DNA from: JACKAL01 sp964400355
GTDB taxonomy: Bacteria; Bdellovibrionota; Bdellovibrionia; Bdellovibrionales; JAGQZY01
NCBI GenBank assembly: GCA_964400355.1
Contig: CAYNTO010000010.1
Location: 51,788-115,787 of the forward strand
Direction: 5' to 3'
Length of the DNA: 64,000 bases
Shown here: one piece after another, positions 18,388 through 27,401 of the stretch
Layout: every line of letters starts with the position of its first letter
Position numbering within the stretch: position 1 is the first letter of the stretch
The notes under the pieces: generated by a model
The model's database searches: none
What the model was told of the DNA's origin: nothing
Seen by the model: the letters and a program-made list of their open reading frames with translations, nothing else
Program-made: the position numbers and the translations under genes

Positions 18388-18765
18388 ATGAAACAGATCG
18401 CCGCTATTTTCGCATTGGTTATGTTCACCTCAGCATCCAGCTTTGCAGACATCGAAGTTTTCTGTGATGCCTCAGTTTCTGAGTGTGTGACTAAAACTAC
18501 CGACGGACTCTTAAAGTTAAATTGCCGCCTCGATGGAGTCACCTGTGAAGAAGTCACTGTTGACGGCGTTCAATCGGTGGCCTGCGCCGCAATTTCTGAA
18601 AATTGCTCAGAACCTTTCGCTGAACTCTTTGGCTTTACCTCCGCCGCGACGAAGTGCCATGGCTCCGAGAAGAAAAGTCTTAAGGCTGCCGACACATCTC
18701 TGTATCTCACTTGGACTATGGGAATGATGGGTGGCTACGTTCGCGACATTTGCGTTGCGGAATAA
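18388..18765 (+). CDS. Small secreted Cys-rich protein (125 aa)
   Basis: Not recognised. AAAGGAG lies at ideal distance from the ATG. Signal peptide IAAIFALVMFTSASSFA; the mature ~105 residues contain nine cysteines (VFCDASVSECV, LNCRLDGVTCEE), suggesting a disulphide-stabilised periplasmic or extracellular protein. Confidence 0.75.
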   Translation: MKQIAAIFALVMFTSASSFADIEVFCDASVSECVTKTTDGLLKLNCRLDGVTCEEVTVDGVQSVACAAISENCSEPFAELFGFTSAATKCHGSEKKSLKAADTSLYLTWTMGMMGGYVRDICVAE

Positions 18766-18945
18766 GCGAGGATCTGTCCTAAAAACCCGCATTTTGCTAC
18801 CCAATGACGGCCCCAAATATCCTATATTCGATTTAAATAGGTTTACCATAAGCTCATCAAGAAATCTGATGAGCTGATATGACAACGAATAATTTTATTT
18901 TCCGTTTCAAATGGGAGACAACGATCCCACAACAAGGGGTCGAGA

Positions 18946-19335
18946 ATGACTAAATTTATCTTCGCAATCATCATCACTGTTTCAGGTTTCGCAGCTCACG
19001 CCAACAACGAGATGTTCTCTGCATGTGAACATGTTTCGGATATGGCAGTTCTCGCTAAAGACAACGTTCCTTTTTGGTCTGAAAATCGCAATTCCAATGT
19101 TCAAGCCTGCTACTCCGACATCGAAGAGTTCTTGGCTGTGGCTACAGAGGAGCAAGTCGCTCAGTTCAACGAAGAGTACGCTGGTCAAATCTCCATTTAC
19201 TCCACAGACATCGATTTCGCTGCACACATCACTGCAAAGAAAAAAGGTGCGCAAACTTTCGAAATCAAAGTGCCAGCGACTGGTAGCCTTGTCCCTGTTA
19301 TCAAGCCATTCGCTCCTCAGTTCTTTGCAAAATAA
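18946..19335 (+). CDS. Small secreted protein of unknown function (129 aa)
   Basis: Not recognised. ACAAGGGG precedes the ATG; signal peptide KFIFAIIITVSGFAAHA. The mature protein is acidic and has two cysteines (SACEHV, QACYSD) that could pair. It is its own transcription unit, with GC-rich hairpins downstream. Confidence 0.75.
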   Translation: MTKFIFAIIITVSGFAAHANNEMFSACEHVSDMAVLAKDNVPFWSENRNSNVQACYSDIEEFLAVATEEQVAQFNEEYAGQISIYSTDIDFAAHITAKKKGAQTFEIKVPATGSLVPVIKPFAPQFFAK

Positions 19336-19339
19336 GCAT

Positions 19340-19380
19340 TTCCGCTAAAGCGGAATTGACCTCGGCCGCGTGCCGCGGCC
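19340..19380 (+). terminator. Two tandem hairpins downstream of the small secreted protein
   Basis: TTCCGCT / AGCGGAA (loop AA... between 19340 and 19354) and GGCCGCG / CGCGGCC (loop TGC, 19364-19380), both perfect 7-bp stems. No strong T-tract follows, so termination is probable but not certain. Confidence 0.45.
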
Positions 19381-19579
19381 TCGCCCGTCCCCTCCATTCC
19401 CCGATCTGCCTAAAACAAATGCAAATCCCCACTGGATCAAACCATGGCGCCCGAGCAGCGCCGGTTTGTTCACGATTGACGTGATCGGGCTACCGAAAAC
19501 TCACCCATTTATTATATGCTCATAGTATTACAACGGAAAATTGCGAGCGCCACTTGGCGTTCCCACGCGAGAGGTCACT

Positions 19580-20602
19580 TTGTTAAAATCGACGGAATCA
19601 CTCATCACCGCGGCACGCACCACTCAGATCTGCTTAGTGATTCTTACTATTCTTGCGTTACTTGGTGCACTCAGCTACACGAAGCCAGTTCTCGTCCCGT
19701 TGGTATTTGCGATTTTTACTTACGCCATCTTTGCGCCGATTATCTATTGGATTCAGATGCATTTAAAAGTACCGCGCCTCATTGCTGTAACCGTTGCGTT
19801 TATTGGTGTCATTGGATTGAGCTCCCTTTTGGTCATTATCGCACTTCCCGCTGTGCAACAGCTGATTCTCGCTGTAGGGAATTACGAATTTTATGTTTCA
19901 AACATTCTGGCCTCTCTACAAAACTATCTGCCCAAAGACGTCATCCTTGATAAAGACTTTATCATGGAGCAGGCCAAGTTTATCGATCCCACGCAGTACA
20001 TCACTACTGTTACCCAACAAACATTTATACTGATTGGGAACCTGTCCCTCGTGATTATCTATACAGCTTTTATGATCGTCGGCGATCAAGGCGCGCAGGC
20101 CAAATCCAAAATGATGCGCACTATTTTGATCAAGATCTTTGAGTACACGATCAAGAAAATGTTCCTGGCGCTGGCCTCAGGTTTTATATTTCTTGTTGTG
20201 CTCGGATCGTTTCAGGTGAACATGACCTTTGTGTTTGCACTGGGAGCCATGGTGCTCAACTTTATTCCCACCATTGGGCCGATCATCGCGGTAGCGTTAC
20301 CGATGCCAATCGTATTTTACGCGTACGATCTCCACTGGCAGTTCTTTTTTATCCTGACCACCTTATCCACACTACAATTTATCATCGGTAACATTATCGA
20401 GCCTCGTGTGCTCGGCGACATCATGGATCTGCATCCCATCACTGTTTTGATCTGCCTCGTGTTCTGGGCCTTGATTTGGGGAGTGTCTGGGATGTTCCTT
20501 GCGGTTCCTCTCACAACTGTCATTAAGATTATTTTTGAGCGTATCGAGGCCACCAAGCCCTTTGCGGAAGTGCTCGCGGGCCGCCTGCCCTCAAACGACT
20601 AG
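19580..20602 (+). CDS. AI-2E (PerM/YdiK) family transporter
   Basis: Polytopic inner-membrane protein of the AI-2E/PerM family, exporters of varied small substrates including Na+/H+ antiport in some members. Eight or so hydrophobic segments, with the family core NFIPTIGPIIAVALP and the following IEPRVLGDIMDLHP and FWALIWGVSGMFLAVP. The start is a TTG preceded by GAGAGG; another in-frame TTG lies 39 bases upstream, and no ATG is available. The TAG stop is shared with the convergent gene (CTAG). Confidence 0.88.
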   Translation: MLKSTESLITAARTTQICLVILTILALLGALSYTKPVLVPLVFAIFTYAIFAPIIYWIQMHLKVPRLIAVTVAFIGVIGLSSLLVIIALPAVQQLILAVGNYEFYVSNILASLQNYLPKDVILDKDFIMEQAKFIDPTQYITTVTQQTFILIGNLSLVIIYTAFMIVGDQGAQAKSKMMRTILIKIFEYTIKKMFLALASGFIFLVVLGSFQVNMTFVFALGAMVLNFIPTIGPIIAVALPMPIVFYAYDLHWQFFFILTTLSTLQFIIGNIIEPRVLGDIMDLHPITVLICLVFWALIWGVSGMFLAVPLTTVIKIIFERIEATKPFAEVLAGRLPSND

Positions 20603-21966
20603 CGCTGAATCAGCGCACTGCACGCCGCTGCCTGTTTAGGTGCGGCGCAGGTCTTCTCAGAGAGGCCGGCAAATCCACCCAATGCCGAAAAATAAGATCC
20701 GTACGCGCTCTCCAGTTTTCGCTGATCTACTGTTTCTGCAACTGCTTTTTGAAACGCATCCCAACCCTCGTCGCGATAGAGTTTTACAATGCGATCCAAG
20801 GGCTCTAAGGCAGCATCGAGCCCACTCTGGCCAGCAGTTTCGAACACGCTGGGGCGATAAGCTTCGAGCAAGCATTCCCGTTTGAGATTGGCCTCGGCAG
20901 CGCGCAGGAAGCGCGCATAATAGCTCGTCGCACGCAAACGCTGCACCAAATTCTCCGCACAGTATTCCATTGTCGGTGCACACGAAGAACTATCACTCAT
21001 GGCCAATTGTTTTTTAAGAAGTTCTTCGTTTTCGCTCGAATACTTCCGGCGCTTTTCCATTTCAACCAGAGATTCGGCAGCAAATTTATCGAGACAGGTG
21101 AGAACCTGCAAACTGGAGCAAGACTGCTGCTTGTATTTTTGAAAAGGACAGAGCACATGCTGACTCTGCGACGTTTGATTTTCTTCGCAGCGAATGAGCA
21201 ACATCTCTTTGCCGAGCGATTGTTCAAAATTCAATTTACCACCCAACCTATCAAATGAAGGCTCCCAAGTGATCTCCCCTGACGATTTGGTAGAAAACGT
21301 GCCCAGACTACTCAGCGCGCGGTACGGACTCCCCTGCGCGGCACTTGGCGCAAACACTTTACTCTCCAAGTAAGCCGGGCCTTCGAGGCGACTCATTTTT
21401 TCCTGCTGCTGCAAAGTCTGTCCGAGCAAACTCGATAAAACCCGCGCCTGTTCGAGCGGCATCTTAAAATTTTTAGCTTGCCCGACAACAACGGGACCGG
21501 CTGGTGTTTGCACTGTGAGGAGTTCTTCGATGAGCGCTTCTGCACGAGAGTTCTTCCCATTAAACTGCAGGGCACGCACCGCTTCAGCGCGAAACTCGTC
21601 GACCACTTCTGCAGCTAAACGTGCGGGTGCGCACAAAAATAAAATCGATTTTCCCCCGGGACTTGCCACGAGTGCACCGCGCGTGGGATTTTCGCGGCAC
21701 ACACCCTCGCGCAACTCCCCTTGAGTGTGCACCGGCACCTGTGCTTTTTGAAGCTTTAGAAAAACTCCAGGATAGGCAGCTTCGACAACACTCTTGATAC
21801 TCTCCCCACGTGCCAGTTGGTACATGGTGGTGAGGTCGTCTTTGGACACCTGACTCACGTTCAAAATAGACACTGCGGTTGCACAGCCTTTTTGAGCGAT
21901 CGATTCTACCGGCTGCGCAGCATGAAGAGACAACATGAAAACCAAATTTGAAATCAACGGTATCAT
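20599..21966 (-). CDS. Secreted protein of unknown function (455 aa)
   Basis: Not recognised. Signal peptide at the N terminus (NLVFMLSLHAAQ). The mature part is helical, with about 14 cysteines, mostly in the second half (SCSSLQVLTCLDKF, SSSCAPTMEYCAEN). The stop overlaps that of the convergent permease in a shared CTAG. It lies just downstream of the transglycosylase gene on the same strand, so they may be cotranscribed. Confidence 0.7.
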   Translation of the reverse strand: MIPLISNLVFMLSLHAAQPVESIAQKGCATAVSILNVSQVSKDDLTTMYQLARGESIKSVVEAAYPGVFLKLQKAQVPVHTQGELREGVCRENPTRGALVASPGGKSILFLCAPARLAAEVVDEFRAEAVRALQFNGKNSRAEALIEELLTVQTPAGPVVVGQAKNFKMPLEQARVLSSLLGQTLQQQEKMSRLEGPAYLESKVFAPSAAQGSPYRALSSLGTFSTKSSGEITWEPSFDRLGGKLNFEQSLGKEMLLIRCEENQTSQSQHVLCPFQKYKQQSCSSLQVLTCLDKFAAESLVEMEKRRKYSSENEELLKKQLAMSDSSSCAPTMEYCAENLVQRLRATSYYARFLRAAEANLKRECLLEAYRPSVFETAGQSGLDAALEPLDRIVKLYRDEGWDAFQKAVAETVDQRKLESAYGSYFSALGGFAGLSEKTCAAPKQAAACSALIQR

Positions 21967-22018
21967 TCTTTAACTTTAACGGATTATTGGACAAGAAGCA
22001 CGTCCAATGGCGCGCGAT

Positions 22019-24433
22019 CTATTGCTTTTTCTTTTCTTCGATTCGCTCCCACGTTTCTTTGGTGGGAATAGAGCCTTCCATTTTAAAGCCGATGGGCTTT
22101 GCAAGAATACCCATGACATCGGTATTGCGATTATACAGCAAATTGTAAATAGCCTGGTACTTGCTCACCTTTTTTACGTAGTTGCGCGTTTCTAAAAATG
22201 GAATGTGTTCAATGAATTCATCGAGGTCCAGTCCACCGAAGTAATGCATCCATGCGTGCACGCGGTGTGGACCACCGTTGTAGGCGGCAGCAACTAAAGG
22301 CACATTGTCATTGAACTTCGTCATGAGGCGCTTGAGATAATAGGAACCATACTTGATGGACGTCGCCGGCCGCATCAGATCATCGATGGCCACCATTTCC
22401 TCACCCATGAGACTTGCGAGTCGTCGACCCGTCATCGGCATAACTTGCATCAAACCACGTGCCCCCACCGGAGACACGGCATCGGGACGATAGATAGTTT
22501 CCGCGCGCATGATCGACCAAATCAGTTCGCGTGGAATCCCACGATCTTTCGAATAGTGCGAAACCGCCATATCATAGGCGCGCGGATAGGAATACTGCCA
22601 GTAACTGTTGCCGTGATGGAGACCGAGCTTTGCAGCCTGGTCGCCAAAAAAGTTAGATGCAAGAACCACACTGCGGTTGAACGAGTTCACAGTTTTGTGA
22701 GCGTTTAAGAGCCACTGGCGCTGCTGATCGGTTAAGCGCTTATTCTCGGTATCGGAAACTTCGCGGTAGGCGAGTTCATCGAGTCCCGCTCGTGCCAGAG
22801 TATACCCGCGCTTCATCACTTTTTCGGCATTATTAAAATAAATCGACTTTATATCCTCGCCCAGATATTGCGGAATACGTTTTACTATGAGCTCTTCAGA
22901 CATCACCTCTTGGGCTTTGTCTTCAAAACTTAAGATGGCATTGATTTTTTCTTCAGCCGGATCCGTAGGTGGGGAAAAAGATTCTTCTTCGCGATCCTTT
23001 TTAGCCGCCCCGGCTACGGCTTCAGGTAGCCACCAGTTTTCATGAACAGAATAATTAGACTTGGCCTGTGCCGGCAATCTATTGGATAGAATCTTCAGGC
23101 GTTGATAGGCCGCTACTGAATAGTAACCAATGCCATCATCATGCGTGAGATCAGAAAACATTTTAATGGCTTCGTCATTTTTGCCTTGGCGCATGAGGCT
23201 CATGGCAATCCAAAAGTCGATCTTGTCTTTACCGTAATCGCTCCAGCGCCGGCGGTGTTTCTCTTTGTCTGCAAGTATCGCGCGAAAGCGCGCTTCAGCC
23301 ACATCGTAGTTTTTTTGCAAGTATGGAACCCAGGCTAAATACCAAATGCTATCCACATATTGGCGATGGCTCGAAAACTTTTTATTGAATTCTTCGTATT
23401 TGGCAATCGCACCTTTGTAATCGGCAACAATGTAACTGAGAAAAGCCGACTGAAACAACGCTGGTGCAGCCTGATTCATCTTGGGTGAGAGTTGGTACGC
23501 GCGATAATACGCCTCGATGCCCTTTTCAGGATTGGTTGAGCGCGCATACACTTTTCCGAGTAACATTAAGTACTCGTAATCTCCATCTTTGTCTTTTTTA
23601 TATGCTCCGAGGGTGTTCTGCGCTTCATCAATGTGACCAACGTGGGTGAGATAATTGACAAACAAACTATCGACTTCAAACATGTGTTTTTGCGGAGCGC
23701 GTTTTTTTAATGCTTGAATTTCTTCAAACGCTTTTTCTTCAAGTCCCGACCACAGTAGGCGCTGCAAACGCAATCCCTGTTCGGCAAAAGTAACCATACA
23801 ATCCAATTTCACCCCAGTGACAGAATTGTCACTGAGAGCAATACCCCAGTCCGCAATCTTTTCGTAGCTCGGGTACTTCATGTAGAGCTCTTTGGCCTGG
23901 CGACACATTTTACTTCCGCGCTTGAGCTTTACCTCGGACACCAGCAGTCCCCACAACACGTGGGGGTGGTTGGCGGTGCGTTTTAGAGTGCGATCCGCTT
24001 TTTGAAAGAGCGTCTCCGCCTTGTTCCACTGTTTGAGCGCGAGATAGGCCTGCGCTTGGTAGAACTGTGCGAGATCCTGAACGAATTTATTTTTTGTCGC
24101 ACTTTCACCTTTTTTAAAATCGTCCAATGCTTTTTGAGCCACACCGGTGTGGAGAAACGCCTGGCCCCGCATGAGATGGATATAGTCACTCATATCTTTT
24201 TCGGTTTTTAGAGCGCTATCAAAATGTTTTTTAGCGTCTTCGTATTTTTGCGCGCCCAATGCCATAACCCCGAGGAGAAAATCCGATTGCGCTAATGATT
24301 TTTGGCGCTTTGCAATGTCGTAGGCTTCCGAGTAGCGGCCCTCTTGGAGAGAAATCTCCCACGATGGCTCTGCGGCATGGCTTGTAGCATGAAGAACGAA
24401 GACTGAATACAACAACACGAGTAACTGAGTCAT
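22019..24433 (-). CDS. Soluble lytic murein transglycosylase (Slt70-like, long N-terminal TPR region)
   Basis: Cleaves the MurNAc-GlcNAc bond in peptidoglycan to give 1,6-anhydro ends. Signal peptide LLVLLYSVFVLHATSHA; about 540 residues of TPR-like helical repeats; C-terminal SLT domain from residue ~620 with catalytic Glu645 in IMRAETIYRP, then GARGLMQVMP and AAYNGGPHRV. 804 aa is larger than E. coli Slt70 (~645). The ATG chosen avoids a 75-codon extension that overlaps radA. Together with the amidase it forms a peptidoglycan-cleaving set. Confidence 0.92.
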   Translation of the reverse strand: MTQLLVLLYSVFVLHATSHAAEPSWEISLQEGRYSEAYDIAKRQKSLAQSDFLLGVMALGAQKYEDAKKHFDSALKTEKDMSDYIHLMRGQAFLHTGVAQKALDDFKKGESATKNKFVQDLAQFYQAQAYLALKQWNKAETLFQKADRTLKRTANHPHVLWGLLVSEVKLKRGSKMCRQAKELYMKYPSYEKIADWGIALSDNSVTGVKLDCMVTFAEQGLRLQRLLWSGLEEKAFEEIQALKKRAPQKHMFEVDSLFVNYLTHVGHIDEAQNTLGAYKKDKDGDYEYLMLLGKVYARSTNPEKGIEAYYRAYQLSPKMNQAAPALFQSAFLSYIVADYKGAIAKYEEFNKKFSSHRQYVDSIWYLAWVPYLQKNYDVAEARFRAILADKEKHRRRWSDYGKDKIDFWIAMSLMRQGKNDEAIKMFSDLTHDDGIGYYSVAAYQRLKILSNRLPAQAKSNYSVHENWWLPEAVAGAAKKDREEESFSPPTDPAEEKINAILSFEDKAQEVMSEELIVKRIPQYLGEDIKSIYFNNAEKVMKRGYTLARAGLDELAYREVSDTENKRLTDQQRQWLLNAHKTVNSFNRSVVLASNFFGDQAAKLGLHHGNSYWQYSYPRAYDMAVSHYSKDRGIPRELIWSIMRAETIYRPDAVSPVGARGLMQVMPMTGRRLASLMGEEMVAIDDLMRPATSIKYGSYYLKRLMTKFNDNVPLVAAAYNGGPHRVHAWMHYFGGLDLDEFIEHIPFLETRNYVKKVSKYQAIYNLLYNRNTDVMGILAKPIGFKMEGSIPTKETWERIEEKKKQ

Positions 24434-24473
24434 AGCGCTTTTAATTTCCCCCCAATAATGGTACCCCAAAGAT

Positions 24474-25895
24474 ATGAAAAAACAGAAGTCTAAAACTGTA
24501 TTTGTTTGCCAGGAATGTGGCGCGAAACGACCTAAGTGGGAGGGCAAGTGCTCCGAGTGTGGCAAGTGGAATACATTTGTCGAAGAGACCGAAAGTCCTG
24601 AACCAGACAATGGTCGAGGTTGGTCTATTAAAACACCCACCGCAGAGAATCCTGCCACATCCGCTAACCTTTCTCAGTCGCTCGAAAACTCCCATTTTCG
24701 CACGCCTACGGGCATTGGTGAATTGGATCGGGTTTTGGGCGGAGGCATAGTACAGGGCGGCTTCGTGCTTTTGGGCGGCGATCCCGGAATAGGAAAGAGC
24801 ACTTTGTTGCTACAAATGTCGGCATCTCTGGCTAATAAAAATGTGACGGTTCTCTACATCTCTGCCGAAGAATCCGTCGAACAAACTCTCAATCGCGCGC
24901 ACCGCTTAAATCTCAAACAAAAAGATGTACATGTTGCGTCTGAAAACAACTTTCATGCTATCGCAAGCCTGATCGACACGCTCAAACCGAAAGTGGTGAT
25001 CGTCGATTCCATACAAACAATTTATCATCCCGATATCACCTCTGCGCCAGGCACCGTATCACAGGTGCGCGACTGTGCCGGTCATCTTATGGCCATCGCG
25101 AAAAACAATAACATTTCCATTTTCTTAATTGGTCACATCACCAAAGAGGGAAATATTGCAGGCCCCAAAGTTCTAGAGCATATGGTGGACTGCGTGCTCT
25201 CCTTCGAAGGCGACTCCAACTATCAGTTTCGTTTACTGCGCTCTCTTAAAAATCGTTTCGGCGCCGCCAATGAGCTAGGCGTGTTCTCCATGTCTAGCAA
25301 TGGGATGGAAGAGGTGACTAATCCCAGCGAAATCTTCCTCGAAGAGCGAAGTCAGTCTCTGATTGGTTCAGCAATTTACCCATCTATGGAAGGCAGCCGG
25401 CCTGTTCTTTGCGAAATTCAGGCATTGTGTGCACCCACCCCGCTCGCCATGCCTCGCCGGACCGCAATTGGTGTGGATGTGAACCGCTTGCACATGCTGA
25501 TTGCTGTTGCTATCAAACACCTGCGCGCGGAATTCTATAAGAACGATATTTATATCAATGTGGTGGGCGGGTTAAAAATAACCGAGACCGCCTCCGACCT
25601 GGCCGTTTTGGCCTCTTTGATTTCGAGCTTTAACAACGAGCCACTCAACGCAAAGACGTGCTACTTTGGTGAAGTGGGACTCACCGGCGAGATCCGCGGA
25701 GTGCCTCTACCGGAAGTGCGTATTCGTGAAGGACTTAAATTGGGATTCACCACGTTCTATGTGCCTAAGAGCAATAAAAAACACCTCAAGGATATCGACT
25801 TCACACGAGCGACTATCCATTTTGTGGAAAATTTAACAGATATCTTTAACTATTCGCGAAAAACCGGTAACGCAGAACCGGAGTTGAATTTTTAG
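24474..25895 (+). CDS. radA: DNA repair protein RadA/Sms
   Basis: RecA-like ATPase that promotes branch migration during recombination. N-terminal zinc finger Cys12/Cys15/Cys26/Cys29; Walker A GDPGIGKST at residues 102-110; the RadA signature KNRFG at 259-263; a C-terminal Lon-like domain follows (VGLTGEIRGVPLPEVRIRE). Full length. Its start lies 40 bases from the divergent transglycosylase start, so promoters share this short spacer. Confidence 0.97.
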   Translation: MKKQKSKTVFVCQECGAKRPKWEGKCSECGKWNTFVEETESPEPDNGRGWSIKTPTAENPATSANLSQSLENSHFRTPTGIGELDRVLGGGIVQGGFVLLGGDPGIGKSTLLLQMSASLANKNVTVLYISAEESVEQTLNRAHRLNLKQKDVHVASENNFHAIASLIDTLKPKVVIVDSIQTIYHPDITSAPGTVSQVRDCAGHLMAIAKNNNISIFLIGHITKEGNIAGPKVLEHMVDCVLSFEGDSNYQFRLLRSLKNRFGAANELGVFSMSSNGMEEVTNPSEIFLEERSQSLIGSAIYPSMEGSRPVLCEIQALCAPTPLAMPRRTAIGVDVNRLHMLIAVAIKHLRAEFYKNDIYINVVGGLKITETASDLAVLASLISSFNNEPLNAKTCYFGEVGLTGEIRGVPLPEVRIREGLKLGFTTFYVPKSNKKHLKDIDFTRATIHFVENLTDIFNYSRKTGNAEPELNF

Positions 25896-25938
25896 CTGGG
25901 TATTCAAATTTCTCATTTTGATTATCCAGCAGACTCTG

Positions 25939-25967
25939 CAAAAAAAGGCCAACCTTGCGGTTGGCCT
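25939..25967 (-). terminator. Strong bidirectionally placed intrinsic terminator
   Basis: Perfect 9-bp stem AGGCCAACC / GGTTGGCCT with a four-base loop, followed on the minus strand by six or more T. It ends the minus-strand small secreted gene and also sits just after radA. Confidence 0.8.
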
Positions 25968-25998
25968 AAAGGGCAACGCTTATAAGTTTATAATCCTA

Positions 25999-26391
25999 TT
26001 ACTGACCAAGATTAACGACGCCTGTGCGACCGGCCGATGCTGGTGCAGCGGTGTAACTCGTACTTGCATTTTTCACCGCATAAATCACCCATACACCTTT
26101 AGTGATAAAGTAAGTCACCACCGTCTGATCATTTCTTGGCCCGTTACAATAGTTAAAGTATTCTGCCGCGCGCTGAAGGCAACGAGCTGCATTGCGGTTG
26201 GCTAATAAATCGCTATCTTTTACATATCCCAGCCCCTCATGCAGGCTTAAAGCATTGTGGCACGGACGAGCGACACTCACATAACAACCATCTGCCGCAT
26301 TTGCCGCCTGTGCCTGCCCGATGAATACTCCAGCAAACAAAACCGTTACACTCAAACCTTTGATCAATTTATTCATTATTACTGCTTTCAT
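25999..26391 (-). CDS. Small secreted protein of unknown function (130 aa)
   Basis: Not recognised. AAAAGGGGAC precedes the first ATG; a second in-frame ATG five codons on (MNKLIKGLSVTVLF) is an alternative. Signal peptide ending GQAQA or AANA. The mature protein has four cysteines and ends in an Ala/Ser/Thr-rich stretch. Own terminator downstream. Confidence 0.72.
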   Translation of the reverse strand: MKAVIMNKLIKGLSVTVLFAGVFIGQAQAANAADGCYVSVARPCHNALSLHEGLGYVKDSDLLANRNAARCLQRAAEYFNYCNGPRNDQTVVTYFITKGVWVIYAVKNASTSYTAAPASAGRTGVVNLGQ

Positions 26392-26577
26392 TTTTGTCCC
26401 CTTTTTGGTTGAGAGCTTAAGTGCTCTTCATACACTGAGTTTGCAATGTTCAAAGCGGTCGTTGGCGTGACAAAAATGCGTCGATCCACATTCTCAAACC
26501 GAGACGGCTCACAGTGAGAAAACATTGTAGCGCTCCTATTTTTCGCCGATACTTATATAGAGATCTCGGGGGATGAA

Positions 26578-27393
26578 TTGAAAACCACCAATGCTATTAA
26601 GAAATGGACTCTGACCAGTGTGCTACTCACTCTGGCACTGGGAAGCGGTTTACTCTTTCAAAACTGCTCAAGTTCTTCTGCTGGTGGCAGCGCGGGCTCT
26701 CAAGAAAAAAGCATTGCCGCGCGGAATGGCAATGGTGATGGCTACTCAAAGGCCGATGGTACCTATAAAAATGCCGACACCAAGAACGAATGTCCTGGCG
26801 AAGACGACTCAAAATCCGAGGTTTTAGTAAAAGACGGAAACGCTTACCTCACGCGCGATAACTGCAAAGATATAGAGCCCCAACCCCTCACCAGTAGCGT
26901 CGAATCCTTAGAGCACAATACCGATGTGCTTTTTTATAAAGATCGCCTGTTTGAAAAACATGAAAAGGCCTCAGATGTGTATTCCGACGTGGTTTGCCGA
27001 GGCGTTACGTCCACAAGTTCGGATGGAACTGTCTCCTACGCCGATGTCAGCATGAAAAAGAAGCAGGATCTCTCAGGAGGGCCTGGCGGTGTTGGCCCTT
27101 CGGCAATCTATGTGGCCAATGTAAAAACAGGCGCGTATCACGGCGATGCTCTCGTGCGCTCACAAAACGAAGCCGTGGAGAACGTCTACAAGTTGATTCA
27201 TGGTGACCGTACCAGCTACCTATTTACGAAACCAATATCTACTTCTGCCGATCCTGACCAAATTCGCCGTGACCAAGAATCAAAAGACTCCTACGGTCTA
27301 ACGGTTCAAAATACAGTGGGAGAGTTCTACTACAATTCAAAAAAACTGGCGGCAGAGTTTAAGATCCGTGACATGGACTGCTATCAACATTAA
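26578..27393 (+). CDS. Putative lipoprotein with non-canonical LLFQNC lipobox
   Basis: Not recognised by function. It starts at a TTG preceded by GGGGG. The signal sequence (SVLLTLALGSGLLFQNC) ends at Cys30 with Gln-Asn before the Cys instead of the usual small residues; the Ser/Gly-rich stretch after it (SSSSAGGSAGSQ) is a typical lipoprotein tether. The mature domain is polar with four cysteines. Same Q-N-C form as two nearby genes. It converges with the regulator gene. Confidence 0.68.
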   Translation: MKTTNAIKKWTLTSVLLTLALGSGLLFQNCSSSSAGGSAGSQEKSIAARNGNGDGYSKADGTYKNADTKNECPGEDDSKSEVLVKDGNAYLTRDNCKDIEPQPLTSSVESLEHNTDVLFYKDRLFEKHEKASDVYSDVVCRGVTSTSSDGTVSYADVSMKKKQDLSGGPGGVGPSAIYVANVKTGAYHGDALVRSQNEAVENVYKLIHGDRTSYLFTKPISTSADPDQIRRDQESKDSYGLTVQNTVGEFYYNSKKLAAEFKIRDMDCYQH

Positions 27394-27401
27394 AATATAA
27401 T